32,004 bases of DNA from Isohypsibius dastychi (GCA_034696485.1 JAQIWT010000143.1:1-32004); one strand, 5' to 3'; positions 11,577 through 20,320 are shown, numbered from the stretch's first letter. The notes: a model not told the origin generated them from the sequence alone. Numbers and translations: made by a program.

Positions 11577-11927
11577 ATGAAACTCATCACTATTTCACAT
11601 CTCGCTACTGTTGTGGCTTGTGTGAACTATTGCTCATTACCCACCTCCAGATGCCGTCCTGACTATCAATTGGTCGATTGCGTTGTTACCGGTTTCGCTG
11701 ACCTCGTAACTGAAATCAACCCCGTCGTGACGGGAATACTGTTCAACTATACTGTTTTGGATGTCTGGCGGAACGGTCCAACTTGCATGCCGCGCTTGGG
11801 TGATCTCGCTCGAATCCTACCGCATTTCGAGCGAATTTACCTTTCCGATAATCCATCCGACTGTGAGTGTTTTGTAAACACTTTCGAGCTACTACAGATC
11901 TCCACTTTATTCTCTGGAAACCCTTGA
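11577..11927 (+). CDS. Secreted leucine-rich-repeat-like protein, ending at a mobile element
   Basis: The ATG lies one base after a CATTCAG acceptor-like sequence. The frame encodes 116 residues. A hydrophobic N-terminus (M-K-L-I-T-I-S-H-L-A-T-V-V-A-C) looks like a signal peptide. Next come Cys residues in an LRRNT-like arrangement (C-R-P-D-Y-Q-L-V-D-C), Leu-rich repeats, and I-Y-L-S-D-N-P-S-D-C-E-C-F, which closely resembles the start of an LRR C-terminal cap (L-x-x-N-P-x-x-C-D-C). The frame then ends at TGA 11925-11927, where a possible terminal repeat of the Tc1-like element begins. The cap lacks its later cysteines, so the protein looks truncated, or continues in an exon beyond the element. 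It is likely extracellular; ligand and role are unknown. Confidence 0.6.
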   Translation: MKLITISHLATVVACVNYCSLPTSRCRPDYQLVDCVVTGFADLVTEINPVVTGILFNYTVLDVWRNGPTCMPRLGDLARILPHFERIYLSDNPSDCECFVNTFELLQISTLFSGNP

Positions 11928-12730
11928 TTGAAAGTCAGCGGGCGCTGATTGTTTTTTGTACAACGCAGCGGTCCGAACGCGAGTTCTTCTATAACCCGCG
12001 TGATCGAACACGCCCGCCAACGCGTTTTGTGCACCGGGCACCTTAAAAACGGCTTGACCAAGTGCAAAACACAAAACCAGTGAAATGCATTCGTGCTTCA
12101 AATTTTTCAAAACTAACCATGGCTCGTGGAAAAACTATATCGCCAGACCTCGCCAAAGCTGTTCACGAGCTTCGACGTCAGGGAAGAACGTTGAAGCAAA
12201 TCGCCCAGGTATTTCAAAAAGCGTCAGCTGGGTCGATTTTGTATTAAAGGATCGTTTGCCACTTTCTGGCGAGAAAGTTTGCGCCAAAACCCGTGGTCGG
12301 CCACGAATCGCAGGACTTGACAACGAGCTATTGCTGGAAGTTATGGTTGAAAATAACGACGATACATCAATTCGAGAGCTGACCGGGAAACTTGATGCGA
12401 AATGTGGAATTGTCGCTCACCGGGAAACAGTTCGACGTCGCATCAGGAAGGTCTTCAAAAACGTGAACGTGATTATTGATGAACTGACCGACGCGCACAA
12501 AATGAAACGTGTGAGATGGTGCAAAATGATGATAGAGAAGCTGAAGGAAGACCCAGGATTCTTCGACACCGTTTGGTTCTCTGACGAGGCAACATTTGAA
12601 CTTGGCTGCTGCAGACAAAGGGTGAGCTTCGTTAGAATTAAATTATTTTCCATATTACCGATGTACTTTTGCGCAAACATAATGTCCCCCCCCCCTTGAA
12701 ATTGATTGAGTTAAAGCAGTGATAAAAACC

Positions 12731-13144
12731 AGGGGCTAGTTTGAGCTGTTGGAGGGTGTATATTTTATATACACCCCTACTTTTCTCGACTTCTATGAGT
12801 CGAAAAAAATGTTGAGTATTGTCTTCTTGTTCAGTTTTTTTCTGATCCAGGGTGTCTACTCAGGGGGGCAACGGTTTAAAGACCCTGAAGGGGACAGCGA
12901 GGGGGGGGGGAGGTGGGGGGCGGCCAATCAAAAAAGCCCGAATAATTTCGCGCTTTCCGGATTGACTGCCCCTTGTGCTGTCCCCTTGGGGGTTTGTAAA
13001 ATGTTGCCCCCTTGAGTAAACCTACCAAATCAGAAAAAAACTGAACAAAAAAATAATACTCAACATTTTTTTCAACTCATAGGAGTCGAGAAAAGCAGAG
13101 GTGTATATAAAATATTCACCCTCCAACAGCTCAAACTAGCTCCT
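12731..13144. mobile_element. 0.41-kb foldback element with about 180-bp inverted arms
   Basis: The left arm (12731 to about 12912) and right arm (about 12966-13144) are inverted copies that match closely with scattered mismatches and short indels: GCTAGTTTGAGCTGTTGGAG, then TTTTCTCGACT, then ATGTTGAGTATT, then GGGGACAGC towards the centre. A short G-rich spacer lies between them. The element is flanked by an exact direct repeat TGATAAAAACC (12720-12730 and 13144-13154), a 10-11 bp target-site duplication. No coding sequence fits. It sits in the intron of the Tc1-like transposase. The structure suits a non-autonomous foldback element; the duplication length is longer than Tc1 (2 bp) and near that of Mutator-like elements. 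Confidence 0.85.
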
Positions 13145-13398
13145 GATAAAAACCCAAAATGAAACAAGACGAGTGAGAATGATGGAACGATTGAAAAAAT
13201 GGATGATAAATAAATGAATAACCGAATGGGTAAATCAACAAATAACATCATACTGTAATATGAATATTTTTACATTATATTTAGATGAACTCTTATAGTT
13301 TTACATAATAATACACAATGATATTCCCGTTCATAATAAATGTTGTTTTGATGATAAGCATTTTGAACTTTACTATGCAATTCTTTGGTTAATGATCG

Positions 13399-13419
13399 CC
13401 CCCCGGGGGGGGGGGGGGG
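13399..13419 (+). repeat. C6-G15 homopolymer junction
   Basis: Six C bases are followed directly by fifteen G bases, within the transposase intron. Companion runs are C10 at 12686-12695 and G10 at 12901-12910. They are hard to sequence and may be unreliable in length. Confidence 0.85.
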
Positions 13420-14255
13420 ACAAATTATTGGTTGCGATAGATTGGTACAGTAGTTTATATCTGTTTGTTTTTCAGAAGTGGATTAAGAAGGGTGATTCCT
13501 GTTTTAGAAAGATCCATCAAGTACGAGCGTCGACCGCGAAAGGGAAGATTATGGTTTGGGGAGTCATTTGCGAGCAAGTGCCAGTTTGTTTCACCGTTGT
13601 ACCGCAAAAGGTTAAAATTAACCAAGACAACTATCAGGAGATGATGAAAGAGCATCTCTTGCCGCGTGTTGAACGCTATAATTCAAGTGGAGAAAGAAAA
13701 GTTATTTTCCAACAAGATGGCGCTTCATCGCATACTGCCCACACAACTTTGGATTTCTTCGGACGTCGAAAGGTTTCTCTTCTACCGGACTGGCCAGCGA
13801 AGTCACCAGATCTCAGTCCAATCGAAAATTTCTGGGGCCTTATGAAGCAACGTATGAATAAACATCCGCCGCTCAACATCCATCAGCTCGAGAGGCGGGT
13901 TTATGAAGAATGGCATAACGTTTGCAATGTTCAAACGTGTAGCAATCTCTACAAAAGCATGTTAAATCGACTCGAATTATGTGTTGCGAATGATGGTGCC
14001 CGGATCCGATACTGAGAAATGAACTGTTTTCATTTTCTAGTCTTTCAGCGAGTTGTTCTTTCATTTTTTTTAATTTTTGATCTCACAAAAAGTATGTTAA
14101 TAGTTTTTGCAACTGTTGATGGTTAATAAAACAATCAAACCGATCAGCTCAATCAACTCGGTTGGTGCGGTAGGGCGGGGCTTAGTTTTCCAGAGAATAA
14201 AGTGGAGATCTGTAGGGATATATCGAGACTATACCTTCTTTGACGGAAATCTGTT

Positions 14256-14645
14256 ATGTCACCTCAACAGTTGGTAAGTAAACACGTATCGATCCAACAG
14301 AGCGTTTTTGCCTCATTATATTTTCAGCCCCATCCGCAGTACCAGCCACCACACGACTTTACCCGATTGTTGACGTTTTGCTCTTTGTGCTTGTCCTTGT
14401 GCTATGTTTGTTTCACCGCATATCAGCGAGACGAAGGTGGTAGCATCCTACCTAGTTCGTACATGTCAAACACTGCGACGTCGACCGACGCTTCTGTAAG
14501 TGTTGTACGTTTGGAACGGCTATTGAAGCAACTAAACACTGACCATTTAATTCGAATAGATGGACATTCTGGGTTCATGGCGAACCCCAAAACTGGAAAC
14601 ACGGAATCCCAAGCAACTTTAAAACAACTCAGATTGACACGCTGA
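14256..14645 (+). CDS. Small single-pass membrane protein, two exons
   Basis: Exon 1 (14256-14273) encodes M-S-P-Q-Q-L and ends at a perfect GTAAGT donor. A 54-nt intron (14274-14327) ends in TATATTTTCAG. Exon 2 (14328-14645) keeps the frame to TGA, giving about 111 residues. After a short Pro-rich N-terminus (P-H-P-Q-Y-Q-P-P-H-D) comes a hydrophobic, Cys-rich segment near residues 18-36 (L-L-T-F-C-S-L-C-L-S-L-C-Y-V-C-F), consistent with one membrane span. A polar tail contains a Leu-rich stretch (V-V-R-L-E-R-L-L-K-Q-L). An upstream in-frame TGA supports this start, although the ORF could also be the tail of a larger gene interrupted by the Tc1 element. The family is not recognised. Confidence 0.5.
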   Translation: MSPQQLVSKHVSIQQSVFASLYFQPHPQYQPPHDFTRLLTFCSLCLSLCYVCFTAYQRDEGGSILPSSYMSNTATSTDASVSVVRLERLLKQLNTDHLIRIDGHSGFMANPKTGNTESQATLKQLRLTR

Positions 14646-14793
14646 ATTAAGAACACAAACAGTATTCCTGTTTTTTAATAATAACCCTCTTATAAGCAAA
14701 ATTTGGACGCATATTCGTAGTTTCATAAAACGCATCACTTCCCTCATCGGTGAATCCATTGTCCTCGCGGACGTGGAGCGCCGAAGCTTTGCC

Positions 14794-16111
14794 CTAAGTT
14801 CGCCGGAGTTCCCTGCCGAATGCTCTCTTCATCTTTCGTCCAAGAACTTCGGCCGAGTGAAATGGAAAAAGATATCCTCTTCTCCGAAGACTGCTGTAAT
14901 GGCGAACAAAAAAACATATCAAATACTACCAGTCAGTTACTCACCATTCGTAGAAATGTGATGATTCGGTTGTAAATTCTCCCCCCGGGTTGATATCGAA
15001 AGTTATCACGCAACCTACAAAATGAGAACAAAAATATCAGCGTAAGAAAAAAAGAGGATCAGTGATACGGACCAGTTAACAGTTACGGCATGGGAAGTAT
15101 GACCGATAGTACCATCCCGGGGTAATTCAGGGGTTTTGATTTTTGAAAACAACCTCTTCAGATTCTCAGCGCGTGCTGTAATCTTCTTGTTCTGTCGAGT
15201 ACCAACCCATGCTTCCAACTGGCCAGGGACATAATGTTTAACGAATTTTTCGACGTTGACCACCGGCCCGGCGGTGTTTTTTTCGTCTGTACAAACACAA
15301 AACGATGCCGTCTCAGCCACATCGACCCACCTTGGCATGGTAAAATTGACCGCTTCCGCCACAATTTCACCCAAGTTGAAACCCATATGGTATGAGCGTA
15401 GCCACGTGATGATAAATTCCCCGGCATGCTGAGCCACCTAATTTTTTGGTTTGAATAAATTGTATGTATTCACCGCGCAGCATTGTTTCAATTTTTTCCG
15501 CTTCACTGGTCAGAAATGAGTACCAGTATTTATCCGCACAAAAATGGTTGAAATTAATGGACGGCAAATCAAAGTCTTCCGTATGGAGCACAAAGTTACT
15601 GCCCAATGTGCCGAAATGACAGAACGATGTGTTCAGCCCGATTAATAGCTCTTGTGGTCGATACAATGTCGTGGGAAATTTCGATAAATTCCAAACCTAC
15701 AAAATTGTCGAAAACAATCATACTAATTTTTGAGACTCCACAACTACCTTCAGGTCAGAATCGAACAACGACGCAACTTCATCTAAAAATTTTGAGCCGT
15801 ATAGTATGAAAGTCCTGGTCATCATGTTGAACAAATCGCCCAACGTCCTGCGATAATCCAATTGACCATTTTTCAATAGAGTGACTTCCACCATCCCACT
15901 GTAAAACGACTTGGCACGTTCCCAGAATGACCCCAAAAGCATCGTAAATGAAATTGCCGCAGCAAAAACAACCGTCACTCCGGACACTTTGGACACACAC
16001 TTCGTAGTCTGAAGGTATGAATTTTTGACGTTGACTCCAGTACGGATGGTTTTGTCACCATCCTTGCGGGGAACCCACTCTCTGGGTGGAATAACCGACG
16101 AAAAAGAAGAA
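14794..16111 (-). CDS. KDM4-like histone demethylase: end of JmjN, JmjC domain and tail
   Basis: KDM4 enzymes remove methyl groups from histone H3 lysines using Fe(II) and 2-oxoglutarate. Exons read on the minus strand: 16111-15748, 15696-15474, 15437-15113, 15014-14945 and 14893-14794. The first exon opens with V-I-P-P-R-E-W-V-P-R, the end of a JmjN domain, and later has L-F-D-S-D-L-K joining in phase to V-W-N-L. The JmjC iron ligands are present: H and E of L-H-T-E-D-F-D (15585-15577) and H of S-Y-H-M-G-F-N (15389). The 2-oxoglutarate lysine of D-K-Y-W-Y-S is at 15531. C-V-C (zinc ligands) follows. The junction 15474/15437 is abnormal: 36 nt, out of frame, and about 25-30 residues holding the other two zinc ligands are missing. 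The N-terminal half of JmjN is not here but at 19734-19856 on the other strand. The last two introns splice in phase; tail reading frame is uncertain. Confidence 0.85.
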
Positions 16112-16135
16112 CTGAAAGATGGTACATAAATCTAC

Positions 16136-16447
16136 CGCCAGTACAAAAAAGTACTGCCGGTACAATTTGGAGTACATTTAACCAGCTAGATCTCTAGTAC
16201 AGAAAAGTACTGCCGGTGAGAACACAGCTCAGCTAGTACAGAAAGATACTGTCAGTACGATTTTGTATTGCCAGTACAAAAATCTACTGCCAGTCGAATA
16301 CTTATTTCATTTGTGGTACAAAGAAAAACACTGGGAGTGCAGTATGATTTTTTTGACCTGCTTGAACCACAAGTACAAAAACATACTGCCGTTGAATACA
16401 TGATTTCAACTTGTACAAAAACATACTGCCAGTACGAAAATCTACTG
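16136..16447 (+). repeat. Left inverted repeat: array of GTAC / TACTGCC(A/G)GTAC units
   Basis: Irregularly spaced short units of the form GTACAAAAAYATACTGCC or AGTACTGCCGGTAC recur about eight times. The inner 100 bp (16349-16447) starts with TTTTTTGACCTGCTTGAACC and is an inverted copy of 20039-20160, differing by about four bases and a 19-bp extra unit. It lies directly upstream of the KDM4 exon beginning at 16111, so it is intronic to that gene in the proposed original arrangement. Confidence 0.85.
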
Positions 16448-16559
16448 TTGTTTACAGATAAGGAAGAGAAAAACCAAGTTGTGTTCACCAAATGCGGATG
16501 TGTTCACCGTCGCAATCGACGAAGTCCTGAATTTGGTTAAAACACTGAAAATGATTCAG

Positions 16560-16702
16560 GAAAAGCGACAAGCCTTTCCAAACCCGTTACCACCCCGAAA
16601 CGTCAAAAGAACCGATACGAAACAGGTACTAAAATTTCGAAGAAAAAACCCCTTCTTGTTTCACCATCCGGTGATCCTTATGATGATGTGGACGATTTTT
16701 AG
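16560..16702 (+). CDS. Possible terminal exon of an unrecognised gene
   Basis: After an ATGATTCAG acceptor-like site, a frame runs 47 codons to TAG 16700-16702. It is basic first (K-R-Q-K-N-R-Y-E-T-G-T-K-I-S-K-K-K) and ends in an acidic tail (G-D-P-Y-D-D-V-D-D-F), which looks like a protein C-terminus. Upstream exons would fall in or beyond the inverted-repeat array, so if the segment has been inverted this exon may also be detached from its gene. Evidence is compositional only. Confidence 0.25.
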
Positions 16703-17056
16703 CAAGTTCATTTTTTTAAAACAGTAAAAGTTCCCGTTTTGGGTTTGTTTTTCGATTTTATTGATGATACTTCAGCAGTTTTTTTCTTCTCTTTTGATGA
16801 CGTTTTCACTTCGGGTGTTGTTTCCATTTGATTTTCGGGAACAAGTTAAAAAACCTCCATTTCATTCAAGTAGACTTGAGTAGTAAGGTAGCTGACAAAC
16901 CCGATCTTTGAAACGGGCTCGTTCAATCAAGAAAGCAAATTCCCGCGAAAAACAGGATACTCACCAATGTTCTCGGAATGTGGAGTTTCGTTGTCAAGAT
17001 CTTTCTTATACCGGCATTAAAAATTATTAAACTGTTTACTGAAACTTTTGTTGTTC

Positions 17057-17817
17057 ATGACGTCTTTCGATAATTTGAATTCAAACGAAAAGTCAAACAA
17101 AGTGAAAATTAACGAGGTGATCGCGGCGACCAAAAAGGACCTTCAGAATGTCAAGCCTCTAATTTGCGATATCACTCATGATGACACTAACCATATTGTT
17201 GATATTATTGAGAAGATCAGCAAGGATAAGTGTATGCTTCTGTAGCAACAAGATTTAGGAAAAGATGCCGAAGAATACAAAAAGGCAAAATTTCAAGCAG
17301 GCCAAAATCACGGAATAATCTTTTGTCTTGATAGTAAATTAATCGGGAGCAGTAAACTTGAACAGAAAGTCACAATCGAGTGTCTGACTGGCACGGAAAA
17401 TTAATGTTCTCGAATCCGATTTGTTCCTCATTCTGCCGATTATGAATTGGATTTCTGACAGAGTTGAGCTGTTCTCGCGTGGAACGTATAGTTGCGAAGA
17501 AGCACCATTTTCCTCGCTTCTTTTGCACCGCACAAACAATAGTTCCCAGCGAGCCCAAAAATGTAAAAATGTTACTATTACATTGTGTATTTGTGAATTT
17601 GTGTGATCTTTTGTGTCTGTTATTCTAGGAACAACAAGAACAAATAAGTAACAAAAAAACAATAAATTTTCAGGAGGTAGAGCAGGCTATTAGACAGGCC
17701 GAGATTTTCGAAAAAGGAAGTTCACAGTTGATAAGGCCCGAAGAGTTTAAAAACTGGATGAATATATCAGTCGAAAATCTAAAAGTGTCAAATCATATTA
17801 TAAAATATCGTGATTAA
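17057..17817 (+). CDS. Unrecognised coil-rich coding region
   Basis: From ATG 17057 a charged, helix-prone frame runs (K-V-K-I-N-E-V-I-A-A-T-K-K-D-L) to an in-frame TAG at 17243-17245 and continues open beyond it (D-A-E-E-Y-K-K-A-K-F-Q-A-G). A better-supported final exon, 17629-17817, follows TTATTCTAG and reads E-Q-Q-E-Q-I-S-N-K-K to TAA, with R-P-E-E-F-K-N-W-M. A frame around 17400-17570 (L-E-S-D-L-F-L-I-L-P) may be an internal exon. The pieces are probably one gene, but phases between them were not established. No domain is recognised. The region lies within the segment bounded by inverted repeats. Confidence 0.35.
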
Positions 17818-18020
17818 CTATAGCTCCCAAAATGCTACAAATAATCTAGAACGATTTTTGTGAGGAGGATTCTGTTACCGGTTCCGATTTTGTTTGAACT
17901 GGGGTAGGTTCCACAGGCGATCCTCTCACCGGGTTCTCTTTCACCAGCATTCCTCTAATCGGGATCAGTTCACCGGAAATCCCATAGTTCACCGGTACGG
18001 TAGTCGGGACGGATGCTGCT

Positions 18021-18133
18021 GTATCTCCTATATCTATCTCTATCTCTATCTCTATCTCTTCGGATGCTGCTCTATCTCTATCCGCTCTATCTCTATCCGC
18101 TATATCTTCGGATGCTGCTCTATCTCATATCTC
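18021..18133 (+). repeat. TATCTC microsatellite with GGATGCTGCT interruptions
   Basis: A run of TATCTC/TATCTA hexamers is broken three times by CGGATGCTGC(T), forming a higher-order repeat. A loose GTTCACCGG-type repeat lies just upstream (about 17890-18000). Confidence 0.85.
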
Positions 18134-18382
18134 CTCAAAATCGAACGGAACTTCGTGCTTTCTCCGAAAAAAAGGAGTTTATTACACATATTATCTATGA
18201 AAAAACGCATCTGCCAGTGTAAGCTTGATCATGGACCTCTGCAAGAATGGATCAAACGCAAAACTGGGAAGCATCAGTCGAAGTTATGTTGATTATGAAA
18301 TACGAATATATGTTCAGATGCACTTCCGGGTGTACTTCTACCTCGCTTTTCACTGTTAATTCTCGCTCAAATATTTCAAATT

Positions 18383-18789
18383 TCAATTGTTTTCCAGTTG
18401 AAATAATTTACAATTTCGAATCTCACCTGAACACAAGTCCGGGACAAGTAAACCACGCATTCTTTCGGGCCAATTCATCAAAATCAAGCAATCGATTTCT
18501 ACATTTCGATCAACCAACATTGACTCCAAGTCTGGAAAACCCGGCTCAACAAGTGATGCAGATGGCATGGAATTCAGAGAATCGCCACGCAAATCAATTG
18601 ATCGAACTTTTTCAAATGTTTTTGCTGAAAGATGATCGAGGACAAAATAATAATTCCTTGGTCCGAGCAATCCAGCAATCGCTCCTCGATAACACAGATA
18701 CAATCTGTCACCGGACAGAATGTATGTGACCAGGAGTAAACTGAATTTATCGCAGCAACAAATAACATCAACTGCTTGAAAAGTGCCAT
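18383..18789 (-). pseudogene. Secreted LRR protein, N-terminal part, frameshifted
   Basis: Starting at ATG 18789 on the minus strand, a signal peptide (M-A-L-F-K-Q-L-M-L-F-V-A-A-I) is followed by an LRR N-terminal cap: F-C-P-V-T-D-C-I-C then L-L-D-C-S-D-Q-G-I. The frame is lost at the A5 run (complement of 18619-18623). In the next frame an LRR continues: V-R-S-I-D-L-R-G-D-S-L-N-S-M-P, then F-P-D-L-E-S-M-L-V-D-R-N. One extra A would join the two parts. The rest of the LRR array and any membrane anchor are not visible. It shares its architecture with the LRR-like gene at 11577, but by eye they are not close copies. It lies inside the putatively inverted segment. Confidence 0.65.
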
Positions 18790-18889
18790 TTTAAATAGCT
18801 GGCAAGGTATGTGATATGTAGCGTAATAATCAAACTTCAGCTTCCATATCGCGTCAGAGTGACGATAATAACGCTTTGCCTCTTTCAAC

Positions 18890-19725
18890 GCGACCCGAAG
18901 GTTTTTTGTTTGATCAATCAGTGAGGAAAGACCGGCAGAGCCGGGTGTTTAACACATAACTTCAGGGGTGAAATTTCCTGCTCAAATGATCTGTTCTCAT
19001 TTTCAGATTGCGATGATTTAGTCCCGAAATAAAATGACGTATTCTCGCAAATCGTCTAGTGTATGGTATATTCGAACCTTATGCGCTCTATTTCATCACG
19101 AACGAACAGGAAGGAAATCAATTTGGTAGCATATGACTGGAAGAAGTTTAGAAAATGTTTCTACATTCGGATTATCTTGCTGTAATCTTTTCTGTTGGAT
19201 TCAATCGGTTTTGATCGATCATGTTCAATCTTGAGGCCCATCAGGTGCAGATAGGCTCCTCGGATCTCGCTTACGGCTGGAAATTTCGTTATTCCGAAAT
19301 CAGGACGTGAATTGGGAGGCAGTCTGGAAATGGTTTCTATATTCGAGCGACGTTGACATTCCCATCATTGCATTCATTCGGTTTCCGTTGAGCGAATTTG
19401 ATCGTGTTGTTTGATAGGTTGTAATCGGCCCTTCGGAATTTCATTTAATAATTGATTATACGCCGGTTCTCTATTACATTTAAGGGAGAATATTGTTCAA
19501 TAAAAGCCTTACCCCAGTGAATAACTATGGACATGAATTGGGAATATTCGTGAGAAATTCAAGTTTTGAACCTCATTCCTACCTGAATTACAGTTTTTGT
19601 AACTCATCGCGCAAGTTGGCAATTGGTTGATATTTTGCGGAGAATCAAGGTTGAATTATTGCAGACAAGCTTAAACATCCCAATGTTACGGTTTTCAACC
19701 GTAATAATACCGTTCTGTTTTTCAG
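18890..19725. other. Non-coding stretch upstream of the JmjN exon
   Basis: No domain-bearing frame is seen on either strand. In the proposed original arrangement this would be the 5' flank or 5' intron of the KDM4-like gene and also the 5' flank of the minus-strand LRR gene. The last bases end in a good acceptor (CTGTTTTTCAG at 19725). Confidence 0.4.
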
Positions 19726-19733
19726 ATTTCACA

Positions 19734-19856
19734 ATGCCACGTTTTGAGAATGAGTTGTACATTCCAGTTTTTCAGCCATCCATAGAGGAATTCGAAAATT
19801 TTGAAACTTATGTTCAAACCATTTGCCGTAAATCGGGCACGTCGGGGATTTGTAAG
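19734..19856 (+). CDS. Orphan first exon of a KDM4-like gene: JmjN domain, first part
   Basis: The ATG at 19734 lies eight bases after CTGTTTTTCAG, consistent with a 5' UTR or trans-splice acceptor. The 41 codons encode M-P-R-F-E-N-E-L-Y-I-P-V-F-Q-P-S-I-E-E-F followed by E-N-F-E-T-Y-V-Q-T and S-G-I-C-K. This matches the start of JmjN (family pattern F-x-P-T-x-x-E-F-x-x-F-x-x-Y-I ... G-x-x-K). The exon ends AAG before GTAGAA, at the position where family members continue with V-V/I-P-P-K/R-E-W. No such continuation exists downstream on this strand, but the minus-strand exon at 16111 begins exactly there. The exon is therefore read as the detached 5' exon of the gene at 14794-16111. Confidence 0.8.
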
Positions 19857-19935
19857 GTAGAATGTAAGAATACAGTGCTGAAATATTCCCGTTCAAAACT
19901 GGTAAATCATTTTTGTATCACTTGAGAATTATGTT

Positions 19936-20160
19936 TGCACTGGCAGTGCGTTTTTGTACTATTGGTTTAAGCAGGTCAGAACCAAATCAAACTGCACTGG
20001 CAGTATCATCTTGTACCGCACAAAAAAAAATTATTTGACTGGCAGTAGATTTTCGTACTGGCAGTACAAAATCCTACTGGCAGTATGTTTTTGTACAAGT
20101 TGGGATCATGTATTCAACGGCAGTATGTCTTCGTACTTGTGGTTCAAGCAGGTCAAAAAA
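19936..20160 (+). repeat. Right inverted repeat: array of CTGGCAGTA / GTAC units
   Basis: This is the reverse-complement relative of the array at 16136-16447. It contains CTGGCAGTATGTTTTTGTAC-type units. Its outer 120 bp (20039-20160) ends GGTTCAAGCAGGTCAAAAAA, the inverted copy of the left array's inner boundary. It lies 80 bp downstream of the JmjN exon, so it too is intronic to KDM4. Confidence 0.85.
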
Positions 20161-20320
20161 TACATGGAGAAAGCCCTTGAAGAAAGTATGAATGCAGTTC
20201 GTCCAATCTTGCCGATGATGACCTCTACCGATGAACAACGACCCAACCTCATTCGAACAGTACCCAGCTAGCGTGCAACCTGCCATTACGCAGCATCATG
20301 AGGATCACAGTGATTTAACG

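Larger units (their letters stand above)
12119..14015 (+). pseudogene. Tc1/mariner DD35E transposase, frameshifted, with intron
   Basis: This is a cut-and-paste transposase of the IS630-Tc1-mariner superfamily. The N-terminal helix-turn-helix starts at ATG 12119 (M-A-R-G-K-T-I-S-P-D-L-A). The frame breaks at the A5 run 12218-12222 and continues one frame over as V-S-W-V-D-F-V-L-K with a G-R-P-R motif. Catalytic residues are D in F-S-D-E-A-T-F (12582-12584), D in Q-Q-D-G-A-S-S-H (13716-13718) and E in S-P-I-E-N-F-W-G (13824-13826). The last two are separated by 35 residues (DD35E). Between R-Q-R and K-W-I-K-K-G is a phase-0 insertion (12622-13475) with GTGAGC...TTTTTCAG ends, readable as an intron and containing a foldback element. 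TGA at 14013-14015 ends the frame. All three acidic residues survive, so decay is recent or partly a sequencing artefact. Confidence 0.85.
11924..14157 (+). mobile_element. Tc1/mariner-like element (tentative ends)
   Basis: The element surrounds the transposase at 12119-14015. The proposed ends are imperfect inverted repeats. The left end (from 11924) begins TTGATTGA and continues to TGATTGTTTT, and the reverse complement of the right end (about 14125-14157) begins TTGATTGA and continues to TTGATTGTTTT. The match is partial and no TA target duplication is evident, so the boundaries are weak. Presence of a Tc1-superfamily element is secure from the transposase. Confidence 0.45.

Noticed and set aside
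12749-13015. An 88-codon frame with a hydrophobic start, resembling a secreted protein
   Set aside because: It lies within the foldback arms and G-run spacer, so the frame is a by-product of the repeat.
15360-15500. A 36-nt intron between KDM4 exons 15474 and 15437
   Set aside because: Borders are GT...TAG, but the length is below what most spliceosomes handle, the phase does not match and family residues are missing, so a deletion or consensus error is more likely.
18021-18133. CRISPR-like or regulatory array at the TATCTC repeats
   Set aside because: Units are hexamer microsatellites without unique spacers, in eukaryotic DNA.
16460-19935. The segment between inverted repeats as one large transposon with terminal inverted repeats
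   Set aside because: It contains unrelated host-like sequences (LRR protein, JmjN exon, coil protein) and no transposase, and the KDM4 continuity across the repeats points to inversion instead.
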